Part shown: piece after piece, positions 34,601-45,610 of the stretch
How positions within the stretch are numbered: position 1 is the first letter of the stretch
How the letters are laid out: each line of letters opens with the position of its first letter
Source of the DNA: Lumbricus terrestris
Lineage: Eukaryota; Annelida; Clitellata; Crassiclitellata; Lumbricidae
Direction of reading: 5' to 3'
DNA length: 64,000 bases
Assembly (NCBI GenBank): GCA_949752735.1
Contig: OX457036.1
Location: 89,781,687 to 89,845,686 of the forward strand
The notes under the pieces: generated by a model
What the model was told of the DNA's origin: nothing
Databases searched by the model: none
The model's input: only the letters and a program-made list of their open reading frames with translations
Program-made: the position numbers and the translations under genes

Positions 34601-35674
34601 GACACCCACTTTAAAGAACTTGCTTATGCTATAACTCTTACTAAACTACTATTATTGTAGGCTATATATCAGATGCTAGTAGCTTATATCTATTCATAAT
34701 TACATATCTTCAATGATGACACAGACTCACGGAAGTGCTGAGGGAGACTGAGGGAGACCTTTACCTTTAACCCCATTCCCACCTGAATTGTTTTTAGGAA
34801 AAAATAGGAAATTGATGGTACCAATCTTAGAACAACAACAGTGCAACAATAGTTACAAATAATCCCAATAAAGTATACATTTTCTGAATCAGCAGAATTC
34901 AGACTATGAAATTCATTTTATGCTTATCAATAGTTCATTTATATAGCGCCCTTAGAATGTCAAAAGACAAAGCAATCGAAAATAAACATGGTTTACTGAC
35001 AACAGTGCAACAATAGTTACAAGTAATCATAATAAAGTATACATTTTCTGAATCAGCAGAATTCAGACTATGAAATTCATTTTATGCTTATCAATAGTTC
35101 ATTTATATAGCGCCCTTAGAATGTCAAAAGACAAAACAGTTGTCAATAAACATTGCTGAACGACAACAGTGAAACAATAGCTGCAAGTAACATCAGAAAA
35201 CGGAATTCCGCGTGGCATCTTTCTCGAACTTCAAATTATTTTTTTTCTAACTTAAACTAAACTTTTCGCAACAAACTCGGTGTCAAAATAACGATCAATC
35301 TTCCGCAAACATCGCTCAAGTTATTTTTAGGTATGACATAAGGAAACAACTTTTAATTTTAGTCTGTTTTATAGCTCCCATTTTCGGGGCCAAATGGCCC
35401 CGATCCGGCGTCATTGGGTTAATATAATACTATATGACAATAATGATATAGACTGTTTGACAGGTCACTTGGTACAGTTCATCATTTACTTAGCTACATT
35501 TATCAATGTAATCGTTTCTTAACTTTTTAAGTTAACATACTGCAACAATTTATAATTTTACAGCTGTGTTGAGGACCAAAGCAACTAACCTGCGTGCGCG
35601 TTCCTCTTCGTCATTCGTTTAAACATGGCCTGTATGTCGTTTCCAGGTGACGACGCAACCCGTTTTTTACTCAT
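31602..35674 (-). CDS. OTU protease-hAT transposase fusion, two exons
   Basis: Exon 1 (35674-35590) starts MSKKRVASSP in a good context (A at -3) and ends CAC GCA G at the donor CAG|GTTAGT. Exon 2 (34546-31602) follows the acceptor TTTGCAATTTCAG. The split codon G|AT restores Asp, giving 1009 residues. Residues about 45-195 form an OTU cysteine-protease domain with D59-G-N-C62, a WGDG motif (129-132) and H187. A TTF-type zinc finger (CKIC with later CxxxxH) lies at about 290-370. The hAT RNase H-like core has Asp in LRVDGAVD (about 488), Asp in VTDGASENTG (about 561) and the CSVH motif (about 604). A C-terminal dimerisation region (CDVERLVSAY) lies at about 905-985. The protein would bind the terminal repeats and move the element; the OTU part may remove ubiquitin, but that is inference. 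Confidence 0.9.
34547..35589 (-). other. Intron of the OTU-hAT gene
   Basis: The 1043-bp intron has the donor GTTAGT at 35589 and a pyrimidine-rich acceptor ending TTTCAG at 34547. It contains the 164-bp tandem duplication at 34835-35180. Exon phases match exactly across it. Confidence 0.85.
34835..35180. repeat. 164-bp tandem duplication with partial third copy
   Basis: ACAACAGTGCAACAATAGTT recurs at about 34835 and 34999 and in diverged form at 35163. Each full copy includes ATTTATATAGCGCCCTTAGA, which resembles the SINE 3' tail found elsewhere in the window. Confidence 0.85.
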
Positions 35675-35994
35675 CGTGAAATTCGCAAATGAATGAACTA
35701 AAACAACTGAACAGTCTGAACTGACCGAAAGGCCTAATAGTCCTAATATCGTAATAATAAATGTCAATAAACAATTATGAATTATAACGAAAACTGAAAT
35801 GTAGCCTAAATATTATTTTTACATCAGTCACAAAATTGCGCGTCCCGTTCTCTCGGTGCTGTTTGTAAACAAGTTTAACGCGCTGCATGACGTCATGAGC
35901 CCAAATAGATGTATGGAACGCCGTTCGAACTTTCCTAAAAAAATTAAATATATTGGCGGTGTTTTTTAAAACAACTTTAAACAAGTTCAGTAAG

Positions 35995-36090
35995 TGCCGT
36001 GCCAGGCGTGCCTGAGCGATGAAGCACGGACCGTCAATTCCTCAGGCACGTTTTTGTAATCTCAAAGCACGGACGTGCCTGTCGGCACGT
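35995..36090. promoter_or_regulatory. Subterminal GCACG/CGTGC cluster of the OTU-hAT transposon
   Basis: Seven GCACG or CGTGC motifs occur within about 100 bp next to the right terminal repeat, several as GGCACG/CGTGCC pairs. hAT transposases commonly bind repeated subterminal motifs, so this is the probable binding array. The left end has just one, AAGCACG at 31115-31121. The cluster also lies upstream of the gene's start and could affect its transcription. Confidence 0.55.
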
Positions 36091-36104
36091 TAAAATAGGC
36101 CCTG

Positions 36105-36112
36105 ATAGGTCC
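36105..36112. repeat. Target-site duplication, right (OTU-hAT transposon)
   Basis: ATAGGTCC, identical to 31080-31087. Confidence 0.95.
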
Positions 36113-36293
36113 TCCCCCACAGGAACTGTTGTAGCCTAGGCTACTCCATTTTCAAACTCCCTAGGTCGTCCAGAGAGAGGATTTGCGGGACGCTATAAAT
36201 CCTGTTGCCAGAGGAACATTGATGTGACATACATGTATACGATGGGTTGATATTTGAAAGATAACCCACTTGTCGTCTCAAAGTCTCATGGTC

Positions 36294-36380
36294 CAGTGTT
36301 TAATCGAGACGTCTCTAGGGGGGGAGGGGAGGGGCAAAGAGTACTCAGTTCCCCCAAGGGACGACATTCCCCCTTCAGCA
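36294..36380. mobile_element. Solitary end of an outer-type hAT element
   Basis: CAGTGTTTAATC followed by GAGACGTCTCTAGGGGGGG closely matches the left end of the element at 16487 (one difference in the first 25 bases). A C-run stretch follows. No matching right end was found before 37184, so it is a fragment or an element with a decayed end. Confidence 0.7.
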
Positions 36381-37183
36381 AATTTTAACAGCTGCTTTTT
36401 GCATGTAAAGCAAAGAATTGTTGCGCAGTCGAATTAAGAAATCAGAAGAAATTATTATTACATAATAGGCTTTAAAAAGGTAATTACTAATTAGCTTAAC
36501 AGAAACCTTAAATTGTGGGTTAACTACAATTGCCCATCGTCAGAATACGATCTACGGTCATTTCTTATCCACGCATTGATGCTCTTCAACAAGCAACAGT
36601 TGTCCACTGTTACAGATCTATAGTTCATGAAACCATTGGTACAGCCTAACCATTTTCGTAGATGATCAGAGCCACCTTAATTATTGTGTCTAAAGTATCG
36701 AGACACTGGAGAGCTTTCATGAACTAAAAGATCAAGTTTGTTTTTATGCTAACTACTCCATTACATGTAATTGGCCTCACAGCCAGGCATCAGTGATACG
36801 CCTGTATACAGTGTACAGTGTACTCCCAACAAGTCAACAACGTTTTTCGTCTGTGTTGGCCGTTGGTTGGCGCATGCCAGATGTTAGGAGAACATGAGTT
36901 CCAATATTATTCAGTCCATTCAAACGGATAGCGGAAGTTAAGGACCTACCTCAATAATTCATTGAAGAAATAATAGGCTCGAGGCCGTACGGTCTCTAAA
37001 GGAAAGCCTTTAGAAGTTTAGATATACGCCTATGACTATATAATAATATTCGGCTATTTATATTTGCAGAACGTATTGATCAAAAGAGATTTATATTTCT
37101 ACATTTATTTATATTGCAATCAAAAGAGAGATTGCGCTCGAAGAAAGGCATTCTCAAAGGGAGAGAGGAAAAATTAACAGGGA
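36381..37183. other. No gene recognised
   Basis: AT-rich, unassigned. It may be the body of the element whose left end is at 36294. Confidence 0.35.
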
Positions 37184-37191
37184 CCTGTAGA

Positions 37192-38472
37192 CAGGCCCGC
37201 CGAGAGGGGGGGCAGGGGGGCAAATGCCCAGGGGCCCGGCGACTTTTAGGGGCCCGGAGGGGGCCCGGGCTACAGTGATTATAATATGTTTCATATTTTG
37301 ATTACGGGCGGCGGACCCAACCTATAAGCACTTATATTACTTGGCCTATTGTTTGTGATTTATGTTGTTTTAAATAGAGCCTATAGCATAATAGGCTATT
37401 GCTGTTACATAACTACAACTGTTTAAGCTTCAAGCAACTGTCCATTAGCCTACCTTACTGCAGTGTTTTGCCAAAGAACACGCTCACTTTCGTCTCAGAA
37501 CGCAGGGTTTTTTCACGTGCAGTTGTGCACAAAATGTGCAGTTTTAAATGGATTTATGCAGTTGTAGAAGCACTTCTGTAAAGTTAAAAATAGCAAAAAA
37601 GGTAATTGTTTCCCTGATTGGAAGTAATTGCCATGATTACCATGGAGGGTGGGAGGGGAAAAGAAGGAGTTGTGCAGTTCTAAAAATTCCTTTAAAACAG
37701 CCCTGTCAGAACGTTCTTCTGCTAAATTATGCAATGCTAGATTTCAGTCATAAAATAATGAACAAATCTAAATGCTAAATTTCTCACGCAACGATGGAAT
37801 ATTTTATAAATACACATCCGGAGTAAGCTTACAAAAACAAAAAGAAGAGGCTAATAAGTCTAAAAAGGCAAAAGTTGATAAGCTTATGTAGGCCTACAGT
37901 GGCACACTATTTCAATTCAGAATCTCAAAAGAAGGCAATTGTAGCCCCGTAATTAGGCCTACTCCTACATCGGCTGATTCTAGTGAATTAAACGTGCCTG
38001 CATGATGATCGTAGGCTATATAACTGAATGGATGAAAATGAAGTTTGTGGTGTTAATATCTTAATTCCAAATGAAAACATCCTAAATAAGAATCATGAAA
38101 ATGCTGAAATTATGGAAACTGCAAAAAAGGTTTTGTTTTGATGTTGGCACTCTGCCGCCAGGGCCCGCGTGAAGACCTATTATACATGTAGGCTACACAA
38201 ACGATTGAGACGATAAAATTATGGGCTGCTATAGGCCGAGAAACGGTCTTCCAAGACATTCGGACAATTTTCCAGGCGATGAAGTAAGAGCATTTTCCGA
38301 AGTTCATTTTTAGGTTCGCAGACAAGATGGAGAACTACCAGGATATTATACGAGATATTGTTGCAGTTAAATCCAGATAGGTTGCTTGCTGATTGCCATA
38401 GGCCTATTATTTGGAAATTAAATTCTTATCATTAAGAACTGATTAAAATCATAAATGCACGCTAAGCATTGG

Positions 38473-38531
<59 letters not shown>

Positions 38532-38638
38532 TTATTATTTTTATTTGTTTTTGTGTAAATTTGCTCAAAAAACCTAAAGGTAGTTTGGGGCCCGTGATTG
38601 CTCAGCCCAGGGGCCCGGAATTTCTGTCGGCGGGCCTG
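37192..38638. mobile_element. 1.45-kb non-autonomous hAT-type element
   Basis: The 12-bp perfect ends CAGGCCCGCCGA are flanked by the exact 8-bp duplication CCTGTAGA (37184-37191 and 38639-38646). Inside both ends lies the CCCAGGGGCCCGG palindromic motif. The interior is non-coding and contains a (CA)n tract at 38476-38529. It needs a transposase in trans. Confidence 0.9.
38476..38529. repeat. (CA)n microsatellite
   Basis: Uninterrupted CA repeat inside the 37192-38638 element. Confidence 0.95.
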
Positions 38639-38739
38639 CCTGTAGAAAAGGATTGTAAAGATACTGATATGAAATTTGGTGCTGTTTCGGACTAGAGACT
38701 TGGATGAATGGATGGATCCGTTTTGACCAGGGTCTATGA

Positions 38740-39110
38740 CAACAGAGGCCGTTACCATGGACAGAAATTTGCTCGGCATATTACAGCATTTAAGAGCAGA
38801 GACGTGGACCACGAGAAAGAGCATATAAAGGACTGAATGCCTTTGAAATGTGGACATGGGCGTGACTGGAGAAAATAAGCTGGATGGAACATAATATGAC
38901 AAACGAACGCCGTTCTCACTCGTTCCGTCCACTTTAAACTTTGGACAGGACACGTGCTGAGATGAGATTCGCTGCTAAGAACGGTCATCAAAAAGTTTGA
39001 AGGGGAAAGGAAAAAGAGGAATATTACAGATGATACTGGATTGGATGACAATAAACGAATATTTACAGTTTCACGGAATAGGTTCAACATCAAGATGAAT
39101 GGACATTTGA
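38740..39110 (+). pseudogene. Decayed LINE C-terminal segment
   Basis: Plus-strand reading, shifting frame several times, gives AETWTTRKSI, then NAFEMWTW, LEKISWMEHNMTNE and GKRGILQMILDWMTI. These are the typical C-terminal blocks of endonuclease/reverse-transcriptase LINEs (ETWT, AFEMW, ISWxEHxTNEE, GKRxRGR). Multiple stops and shifts show it is inactive. It is a different family from the 39776-40855 copy. Confidence 0.65.
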
Positions 39111-39126
39111 ACCTGCCTATAGGAGA

Positions 39127-39486
39127 AAGAGAGTCAGAGGGAAAAGAAGAAGAAACGAAGAAGAAGAAGAAGAGGAAGAAGAGAAAGAAGAAGAAAAAGA
39201 AGGAAAAGAAGAAGAAAAAGAAGAAGAAAAAGAAGAAAAAGAAGAAGAAAAAGAAGAAAAATAAGAAGAAAAAGAAGAAGAAAAAGAAGAAAAAGAAGAA
39301 GTAAAAGAAGAAGAAAAGGAAGAAAAAGAAGAAGAAAAAGAAGAAGAAAAAGAAGAAAAAGAAGAAGAAAAAGAAGAAGAAACGAAGAAGAAGAAGAAGA
39401 AAAAGAAGAAAAAGAAGAAGAAAAAGAAGAAGAAAAAGAAGAAGAAAAAGAAGAAGAAAAAGAAGAAAAAGAAGAAGAAAAAGAAG
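39127..39486. repeat. (GAA/AAGAAA)n purine tract
   Basis: About 360 bp of almost pure purine on the plus strand, followed after CCGTCGATCGGCTT by a pyrimidine tract to about 39545. The purine and pyrimidine tracts face each other around an AAGCCG-TCGAT-CGGCTT palindrome. The Lys-rich frame across it is compositional. Confidence 0.95.
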
Positions 39487-39775
39487 CCGTCGATCGGCTT
39501 ATTCTTCTTTTCTTCTTCTTTTTACTTTTTTCTCTTCTTCTTTCTAATTCTAATCCCGATCGTTTTAGAACTTCGAAACGTTGTCTCGTTAAAACGTTTT
39601 TTGAGGAACCGAGTCAACTTTGTAGCGAATGTCAAGGTACACATGACTCACATGTTTTTGCTGTCTTTATCCAACTACTAGGCTTATATCCGTTTCTTGG
39701 AGAAGTTTCCAAGGAACTCAAACAATATAGTATACCATAGAACACTATAAGAGCAGATCGATGCGTCGATGTAAT

Positions 39776-40855
39776 CGTAATCGTAATCTCCTAATTTCTA
39801 AAGCGCCACTGGAAAGCCAAGCGCGGGGCACCGGCTTATTCACGAGCGCTGCGTTGAGTTAGGAGGGTTGTCCGTGAGAGTAGTCCGTGGTGGTCCGGGT
39901 CGAGTTACCATAGGATCAGGATCAAATGCGTTGAGTCAAAAGGGTTGTCCGTAAGAGTAGTCCATGGTGGTCCGGGTCGAGGTACCGTATGATCAGAGGT
40001 GTGGAACAGCTACTAAGGTGGGTGTCGTCTGAGCCGGGAATTGGAGGGTGGGGGATCAGGTGAAACAGGATAAGAGTTCTTGAACAGGAGTGTCTTTAGT
40101 TTCGAGTGAAAGGCCCGAGGTGTGATGGATAGAGGAGCCTGAGGAAGGTGATGGTGTGTGATTAGTAATGATGGAGTAGGAACTGAAAAGGATCGGAACT
40201 CAGCAGGCAGATCATTCCAAAGGCGTGGTGCTGAGTTGGATATGGCTCGGTTGGAGAACTTGAGATGACTTGTGACCGGCGGTCGAGAGAGTGTAAGGCA
40301 GGCGGATGATCGGGTAGAACGGGTAGGCTGGATGGTGAACAGTTCGCGAAGATATCTGGGCTGGGAGCATTGTAAGGAGTTGTATGTTAAGGAGAGAACT
40401 TTGTAGTGAATTCGCTCTGGGATTTTCAACCAGTGAAGAGACTTGAGGATGGGGGTGATGTGATGATGTCTGGGTGTTCTGGTGACGGCTCTAGCAAGAG
40501 AATTTTGTATGAGTTGGAGGCGCTTAAGTTGTGTGGAATCAAGGTTTAAGAACAGGGAATTGCAATAGTCAAGCTTTGAGTGGACGATGGACGTAGCAAT
40601 GGTGGAAGCAGTTTTGAAATCAAGCATGGGTCGGATGCGTCGGAGGTCCCGGATGTGCATGAAACAGGAGCGCGATAGATTAGAGATGTGGTTAGAGAAG
40701 GAGAGGTGTGAATCAAACATTACACCAAGATTGCGGACCGGAGCATCAGAGGTGAAGGTAAGAGATGAAGAGTTAGTCCATAGGTGTATTGAAGGGTCAG
40801 GGATTTTCTTGATTTGGTCAGGAAGGCCTAGAATAATGAACTCTGTATGAAGCTA
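39776..40855 (-). pseudogene. 5'-truncated LINE, reverse transcriptase C-terminus and 3' UTR
   Basis: A minus-strand frame from about 40850 to 40013 reads TEFIILGLPDQIKKIP, VRNLGVMFDSHLSFSNHI, SKLDYCNSLF, LQLIQNSLARAVTRTPR, LHWLKIPERIHYKVLSL and a final PRAFHSKLKTLLFKN. These are standard CR1/L2-type segments downstream of the catalytic core. A stop lies just upstream (about 40858) and the catalytic YADD part is absent. The 3' UTR runs to about 39776, ending in GATTACGATTACGATTACA-like tail repeats. The same tail occurs at 11902, 24815 and 44530. Confidence 0.85.
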
Positions 40856-40859
40856 GTCT

Positions 40860-42126
40860 GTTGTTCTACGGAACAATAGGTATGTAGGCCTATACACTCT
40901 ACACACACTATATATATATATACGCTATATATATTATATAGGCTATACAATTATATACATATATACATGTAAACGTCTGTGAAATCACTGAGCACATCCA
41001 GCAGCCTATTTCATATTCTGAGCAGCATCAGCAATACGTGAATTTGTGAAGAGCCACACGATCTGGAATGAAGTCTACGGCTACGTTGGTCCGATTGGAT
41101 AAGTAAATGTGTGATCAGTGACTAAGTAGACTATCAGGAAACCTACCTGAAAGCAACAGATGTGTGTCAACCACTTTTCCACCGATGGACATTATCAGAA
41201 AGTGCCGCCATCATAATTATCAGGACACGTATCAGATATACAAACAGAAATCACACGACGAGGACCTCGGCTGTCGTCGTCAATCTACAAACGTTAAGTA
41301 GAGACTTGCACTTAGTGGACTGCACGCCTACAGTTGACCCTTGTCATCAGCAGCCTCATGTTCTCCGTGGAGCAAAACATTACACTATTTCAACCATTAC
41401 CGACTATTAAACGGTGCAATGCATGCACGCAAGTGTGTGTCACAGTGTGTGTGTGCGTGCCCGTGTGCGCGTGTGTGTAGGTGTGTGTGTGTGTGCGTGT
41501 GTGTGTATGTGCGTGTGTGTGTGCGTGTGTGTTTGTGTTCACATAGGTCTAACTCAGTTTACTGTTAGAGGGTTTTTGCAATGCTGACGACAAAATAATA
41601 TTATTATATCCGTAGGCATTTCTTACCATGCAAACCACAACACTCTAATTATCATATAAAAATTATACATGTACTCCATTTTTCATATAAAGTAGCATCA
41701 TATATATGCATATATATGTATATATATATCTTCGTTTATTCAAACCTAATTAATCAGTGACTGTGAGAGACAAAGTGAATTGACGTATATATATATAATA
41801 TATATATAATAATTATATACATGACACCATGTACAGACCTATAGCTATTGTCCCATACACTATTGGTTGGCCTATAATATACAAAGCACAATGCACTGAT
41901 TATCGTCTCTGCAGTACAGCAGACATTCACAGTCAATCATACGTCATGCTGGATATAATTATTATAAAACTATGTGGGTGTGACAGAGTAACTGAACACT
42001 ATCTTCTGAATGCGATCTTTTGAACTGAGCCAAAGATCTCATGATGTTATAATTATACAGTAGAAGTCAATAACTGAGCGAATAGTCATGCCAACGATGC
42101 AACAACACCGAGCTGCATCGTAATTG
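40860..42126. other. No gene recognised; simple repeats
   Basis: TA-rich tracts at about 40908-40940, 41701-41740 and 41786-41820, and (GT)n at 41432-41535. Short frames carry no motifs. Confidence 0.4.
41432..41535. repeat. (GT)n microsatellite
   Basis: GT dinucleotides with GC and GTAG interruptions. Confidence 0.9.
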
Positions 42127-42181
42127 TAAGTTTATATAGCGCCACTTCAAGAGAAACTCCTCAGAGGCGCTCCCGACCTGA
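42127..42181 (-). repeat. SINE 3'-tail fragment
   Basis: TTTATATAGCGCCACTTCAA with CTCAGAGGCGCTCCCGACC matches the tail of the 47963-48180 SINE in the same orientation. Confidence 0.55.
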
Positions 42182-43163
42182 CACCAAACACCATAATCAA
42201 AGCTAGGGAATGGCTTTCAAACGCCTGCGGAACGGGCGAGGATTCGAAGGACAAAGAAGTCTGTTATTTCTTGCATGCTTCATATTAATTAAGGTCGAAT
42301 TTCAGGATTGTCCAATCCTTCTGCCCGACTTCTCTCCAAATGGCTCTACTAGGTCAGTCATGTTTTTATCTGCAGTCATTCAGATGTTAGTTCAACTTAC
42401 AGTTCATAGTCTCCGCAGTCGTCCTTCTTGAGGCCCGTGCGACAAACCATTAATCTCTTGTGGATCCGCAACTATTCTGTGGAGCAAGGGCTTCTTTTAA
42501 CGAATGTTAGAACTGCACAACTTCCTCCTTTCTCTTCCCAACTTCCATGGTGAATTATTCCCAATCAGACGGCAATAAACATTTTAAACCATTTTTAAAC
42601 TGCACAAGGACGCTTTTACAGCTGCTCTGCTCAAATTCATTTAGAGCTGGCCTCTTGCGATAGAACTGAACACTAAAAAGCCATGCTCTGCCTGTTGTCT
42701 CGCTCGATCCGAGGTGACCTCCTTATGTGTGTCTTTCCAAAAATCACCGTTTGCGGATGCGATTTTAAAAATCTGCCGATTCTACTAATTCTCTGGAGCT
42801 AGGCTTCTTTTAAGGACCTGCACATGGCTAAATAGTCCTTTTAAAGACGCGTTTTTGCTATAATAGGCTGAAAAATAAATCTGTGAAGCAATTATAGTTT
42901 TTATCGACATACCCATGCACTAGACCAACTATTTTTTGTAGCTAGCTAAAATATGATCTGTCACGTTCGCCTATAAGCTATAAATACCGTAGGTCCGTAG
43001 CGTGCATACCTACGCCATGCAGTAGCATATAGTCTAATCGAAATCCAACATCAACGTGTTTCAGTATCCTTCCTCATGTATGAGACAGCAGACTCTCCTT
43101 GTAAATGATATCTCGATGTACAAAGTTCATCCGACTTTGCCTCAGCCACGGACGTCTATATAC

Positions 43164-43212
<49 letters not shown>

Positions 43213-44200
43213 CATGTAACAGAAATTTCCATATATAATATTAATATAGATATATATAATTATATATAGCCTAGGTCTATATAAGAGTCGATGCGTCAGA
43301 GTCTCAGTAAACATCGAAATCAGCACACGATGCAATGAAAATTCTGTCGACCATACACTGCGGTCTTTCAGCTGTTTATAATAATTATTATGTCTTGTAT
43401 CATATTAGCTGGCCTCTCCTTTCTTGTCGTAGGCATATCTTTCCGGTCTACACTATAGACTGTTTGACTGTGTCTATGCAGGGCATTGTGTTATCGTGTC
43501 TCTTACCTGTTCTCAAGATCGCCAGGATAATATGTTGCATTGTTAAGATATCAACACTGTATTTATAATATACGCCATTTGCATCAGTATCCAAAAACGC
43601 ATTAGGTAGTCGGTTGCAGATACATGTACAATTGTACATCTAAAGTCTGCCTTTAAATATTCTAATATCAGTCATTTAATTCCTTTAGGACCACAGGCCT
43701 ATATGCGGTTGAGGAAATCGACCCAACGCTCCTCAGGCTTGTGTAGACAGTGTAGGCTATAGGTACAGACAACTTATCTAGAGCGATAGGAGTTACGTAA
43801 GGTTACAAAATGACTACCGAACAATACACGTTTTGTAGTCTGCACAATTTGCACAGTTCGATATTATGACTAAGCTGTCTGTGACCATTGGTTTCGCAAT
43901 GTGCGTGTCATGTGACTTCCGTGTCAATCATTCAAATCCAGCTGTGCATGTTGTTAGGAACCGACGTTTAATTTTGTTGTCAGGTGGTTCGGCAGCAACA
44001 TGTTTTTCTCCAGATAGATGTTGTTTTGATTTTGCAATTTTTCTAGCTGTAGAAAAGTCAATAAAGAACAGGTGACGATGAAATGGACCAGAGACCACGG
44101 GAGAAGGTCAAGGTCTCTTCTACTCTGTAACGTTTCCTCTGATCTCTCATATCTACTATCTCCTATCTCCTATCAAACCAACATCCTCCATCCTTGCTGA
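42182..44200. other. No gene recognised; (AT)n at 43169-43208
   Basis: AT-rich unassigned sequence with one long TA repeat. Frames at 43335-43568 and 43866-44075 show no recognisable motif. Confidence 0.4.
43169..43208. repeat. (AT)n microsatellite
   Basis: Uninterrupted TA repeat of about 38 bp. Confidence 0.95.
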
Positions 44201-44204
44201 TCAC

Positions 44205-44530
44205 CCACCATGGATCTCCTCCAGTTTCCTCCATCCATGACTCCTCGGGCATTACATTCAAAACTAAAGTCTCACCTCTCCAGCAACTTACCTCGACTCA
44301 CCTGATCTTCTACCTTCCAATTCTCAACCTACAGCCAACCAACCCCTAACAACTGCCCTGCCACCTATGATTCTTTGGAAAGCGGATAACGACCTCCTTC
44401 GGAATAATCATTTGGACAACCCTTCTGACTTGACACATCGCTCGTGAATAAGCTGTTGCCCCTGCTGCGCTTGGCTTTCGAGTGGCACTTTAGAAATTGT
44501 AGAATATGATTAACCTACGATAACGAAGGC
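44205..44530 (+). pseudogene. Severely truncated LINE 3' end
   Basis: TPRALHSKLKSHLSSNLP in the plus strand corresponds to the end of the protein in the 39776-40855 copy (TPRAFHSKLKTLLFKN). The common terminal segment GTGAATAAGCTGTTGCCCC to TTAGAAATTGTAGAATATGA follows. This places it as a short 3' copy of the same LINE family. Confidence 0.7.
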
Positions 44531-45113
44531 ATTTCAGGAGGCTGACCAGAGTGCTCGCCGACCAGTTGAAGAACCAACTTAAAGGCTTGCTTGTTACATG
44601 TTTAACGACACTGCCATATCAAAGATGATTAGTGTCGCCCTCCTACTTTATCCAGGCTTGGGACTGGCACTGGCAGAATGCGACCAGTGGCGGAGTTCCA
44701 ACTTAAAGGCACAGGTTCGGCAATAATAATTATTATAGTAGGGATCGAGTGATGTCAGCCATATAGCATTCCAAGACAGCGTACACATGATCTCCGTTCT
44801 AGCGCTGAAGGGGAACCACGTCGCGATACAAACCTATAGGTCATTTTCTATCGAGCAGCAATGAGCAGCTGCAAGAAAATTCTCCTGAAAATCCTTACCT
44901 CTAACTGTGCGTCGATTGGATAATTATGTAGTCTTCTATAATCTACATGTAGTCTATGTCTCACGGCTTCAACTAAGGTTATCGCGTTGGATCCTATTTA
45001 CAATGACTGCAGCTTCAGTGCATCAATAATTATTTAATCGGCTGCACTTCAATAACCGCATGCTATAGTCTATCAAAATAATAACCAGGCAGACCAGCTT
45101 ATAATTACAGTAT

Positions 45114-45114
<1 letters not shown>

Positions 45115-45148
<34 letters not shown>

Positions 45149-45152
45149 TGGG

Positions 45153-45219
<67 letters not shown>

Positions 45220-45220
45220 A
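45115..45220. repeat. (CAGG)n microsatellite
   Basis: About 26 CAGG units with one TGGG interruption. Confidence 0.95.
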
Positions 45221-45344
45221 CAGACTTACGTTGAAAACTTGCGCCACAACGAAAAATAGCAGATTTTGATGAATATACGATTATACATGTACATAAGTAT
45301 AGAGCGGCGTTAAGATTTTTATGCTATGCAGGGCCTTTGCCTAT

Positions 45345-45425
45345 AATAGACAGGGCCAAATTAAGAATGTGGGGCCCTGTTCGAAAATTTTTGGGGGATC
45401 TTCGGCCGAAAAATCTGATACAGTT
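45345..45425 (+). mobile_element. Fragment related to the inner hAT-type element
   Basis: CAGGGCCAAATTAAGAATG, then TTCGAAAATTTTTGGGGGAT and CGGCCGAAAAATCTGATA resemble the beginning of the 17417-21356 element (TTTTCGAAGG, TTTTTGGGCTGG, CGCCGAAAAATCTGATG). No right end was identified. Confidence 0.45.
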
Positions 45426-45610
45426 ATACGCATATACACATATACACGTCGTCTATAATATATAATTATTGTATATATATATATATATATATGTTATAAT
45501 ATCGATGTGTGCGGTGTTTGTTTACCTTGTGCACAGAAATGTCTCTGAAACAGTGTATCATATCATTTTAGGGCTACGCTCATTCGCATGCAGAGGCTAA
45601 GTTTTTGTTT

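Larger units (their letters stand above)
31088..36104 (-). mobile_element. Apparently intact autonomous hAT transposon encoding an OTU-hAT protein
   Basis: The 5017-bp element has perfect 15-bp terminal inverted repeats CAGGGCCTATTTTAA (31088-31102, and inverted at 36090-36104) and an exact 8-bp target duplication ATAGGTCC. Both are hAT hallmarks. It encodes a two-exon transposase gene on the minus strand (35674-35590 joined to 34546-31602). GCACG/CGTGC motifs cluster at the right end (35995-36090), and one occurs at 31117 near the left end. The interior also contains a C2H2 zinc-finger relic (31164-31318) and a 164-bp tandem duplication in the intron. The unbroken frame and perfect repeats suggest a young insertion. 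Confidence 0.95.

Noticed and set aside
39041..39304. Lys-rich 87-residue frame
   Set aside because: It is composed of the GAA purine tract preceded by a decayed LINE fragment.
40587..40850. Plus-strand 87-residue frame
   Set aside because: It is antisense to the LINE reverse transcriptase frame at 40013-40850.
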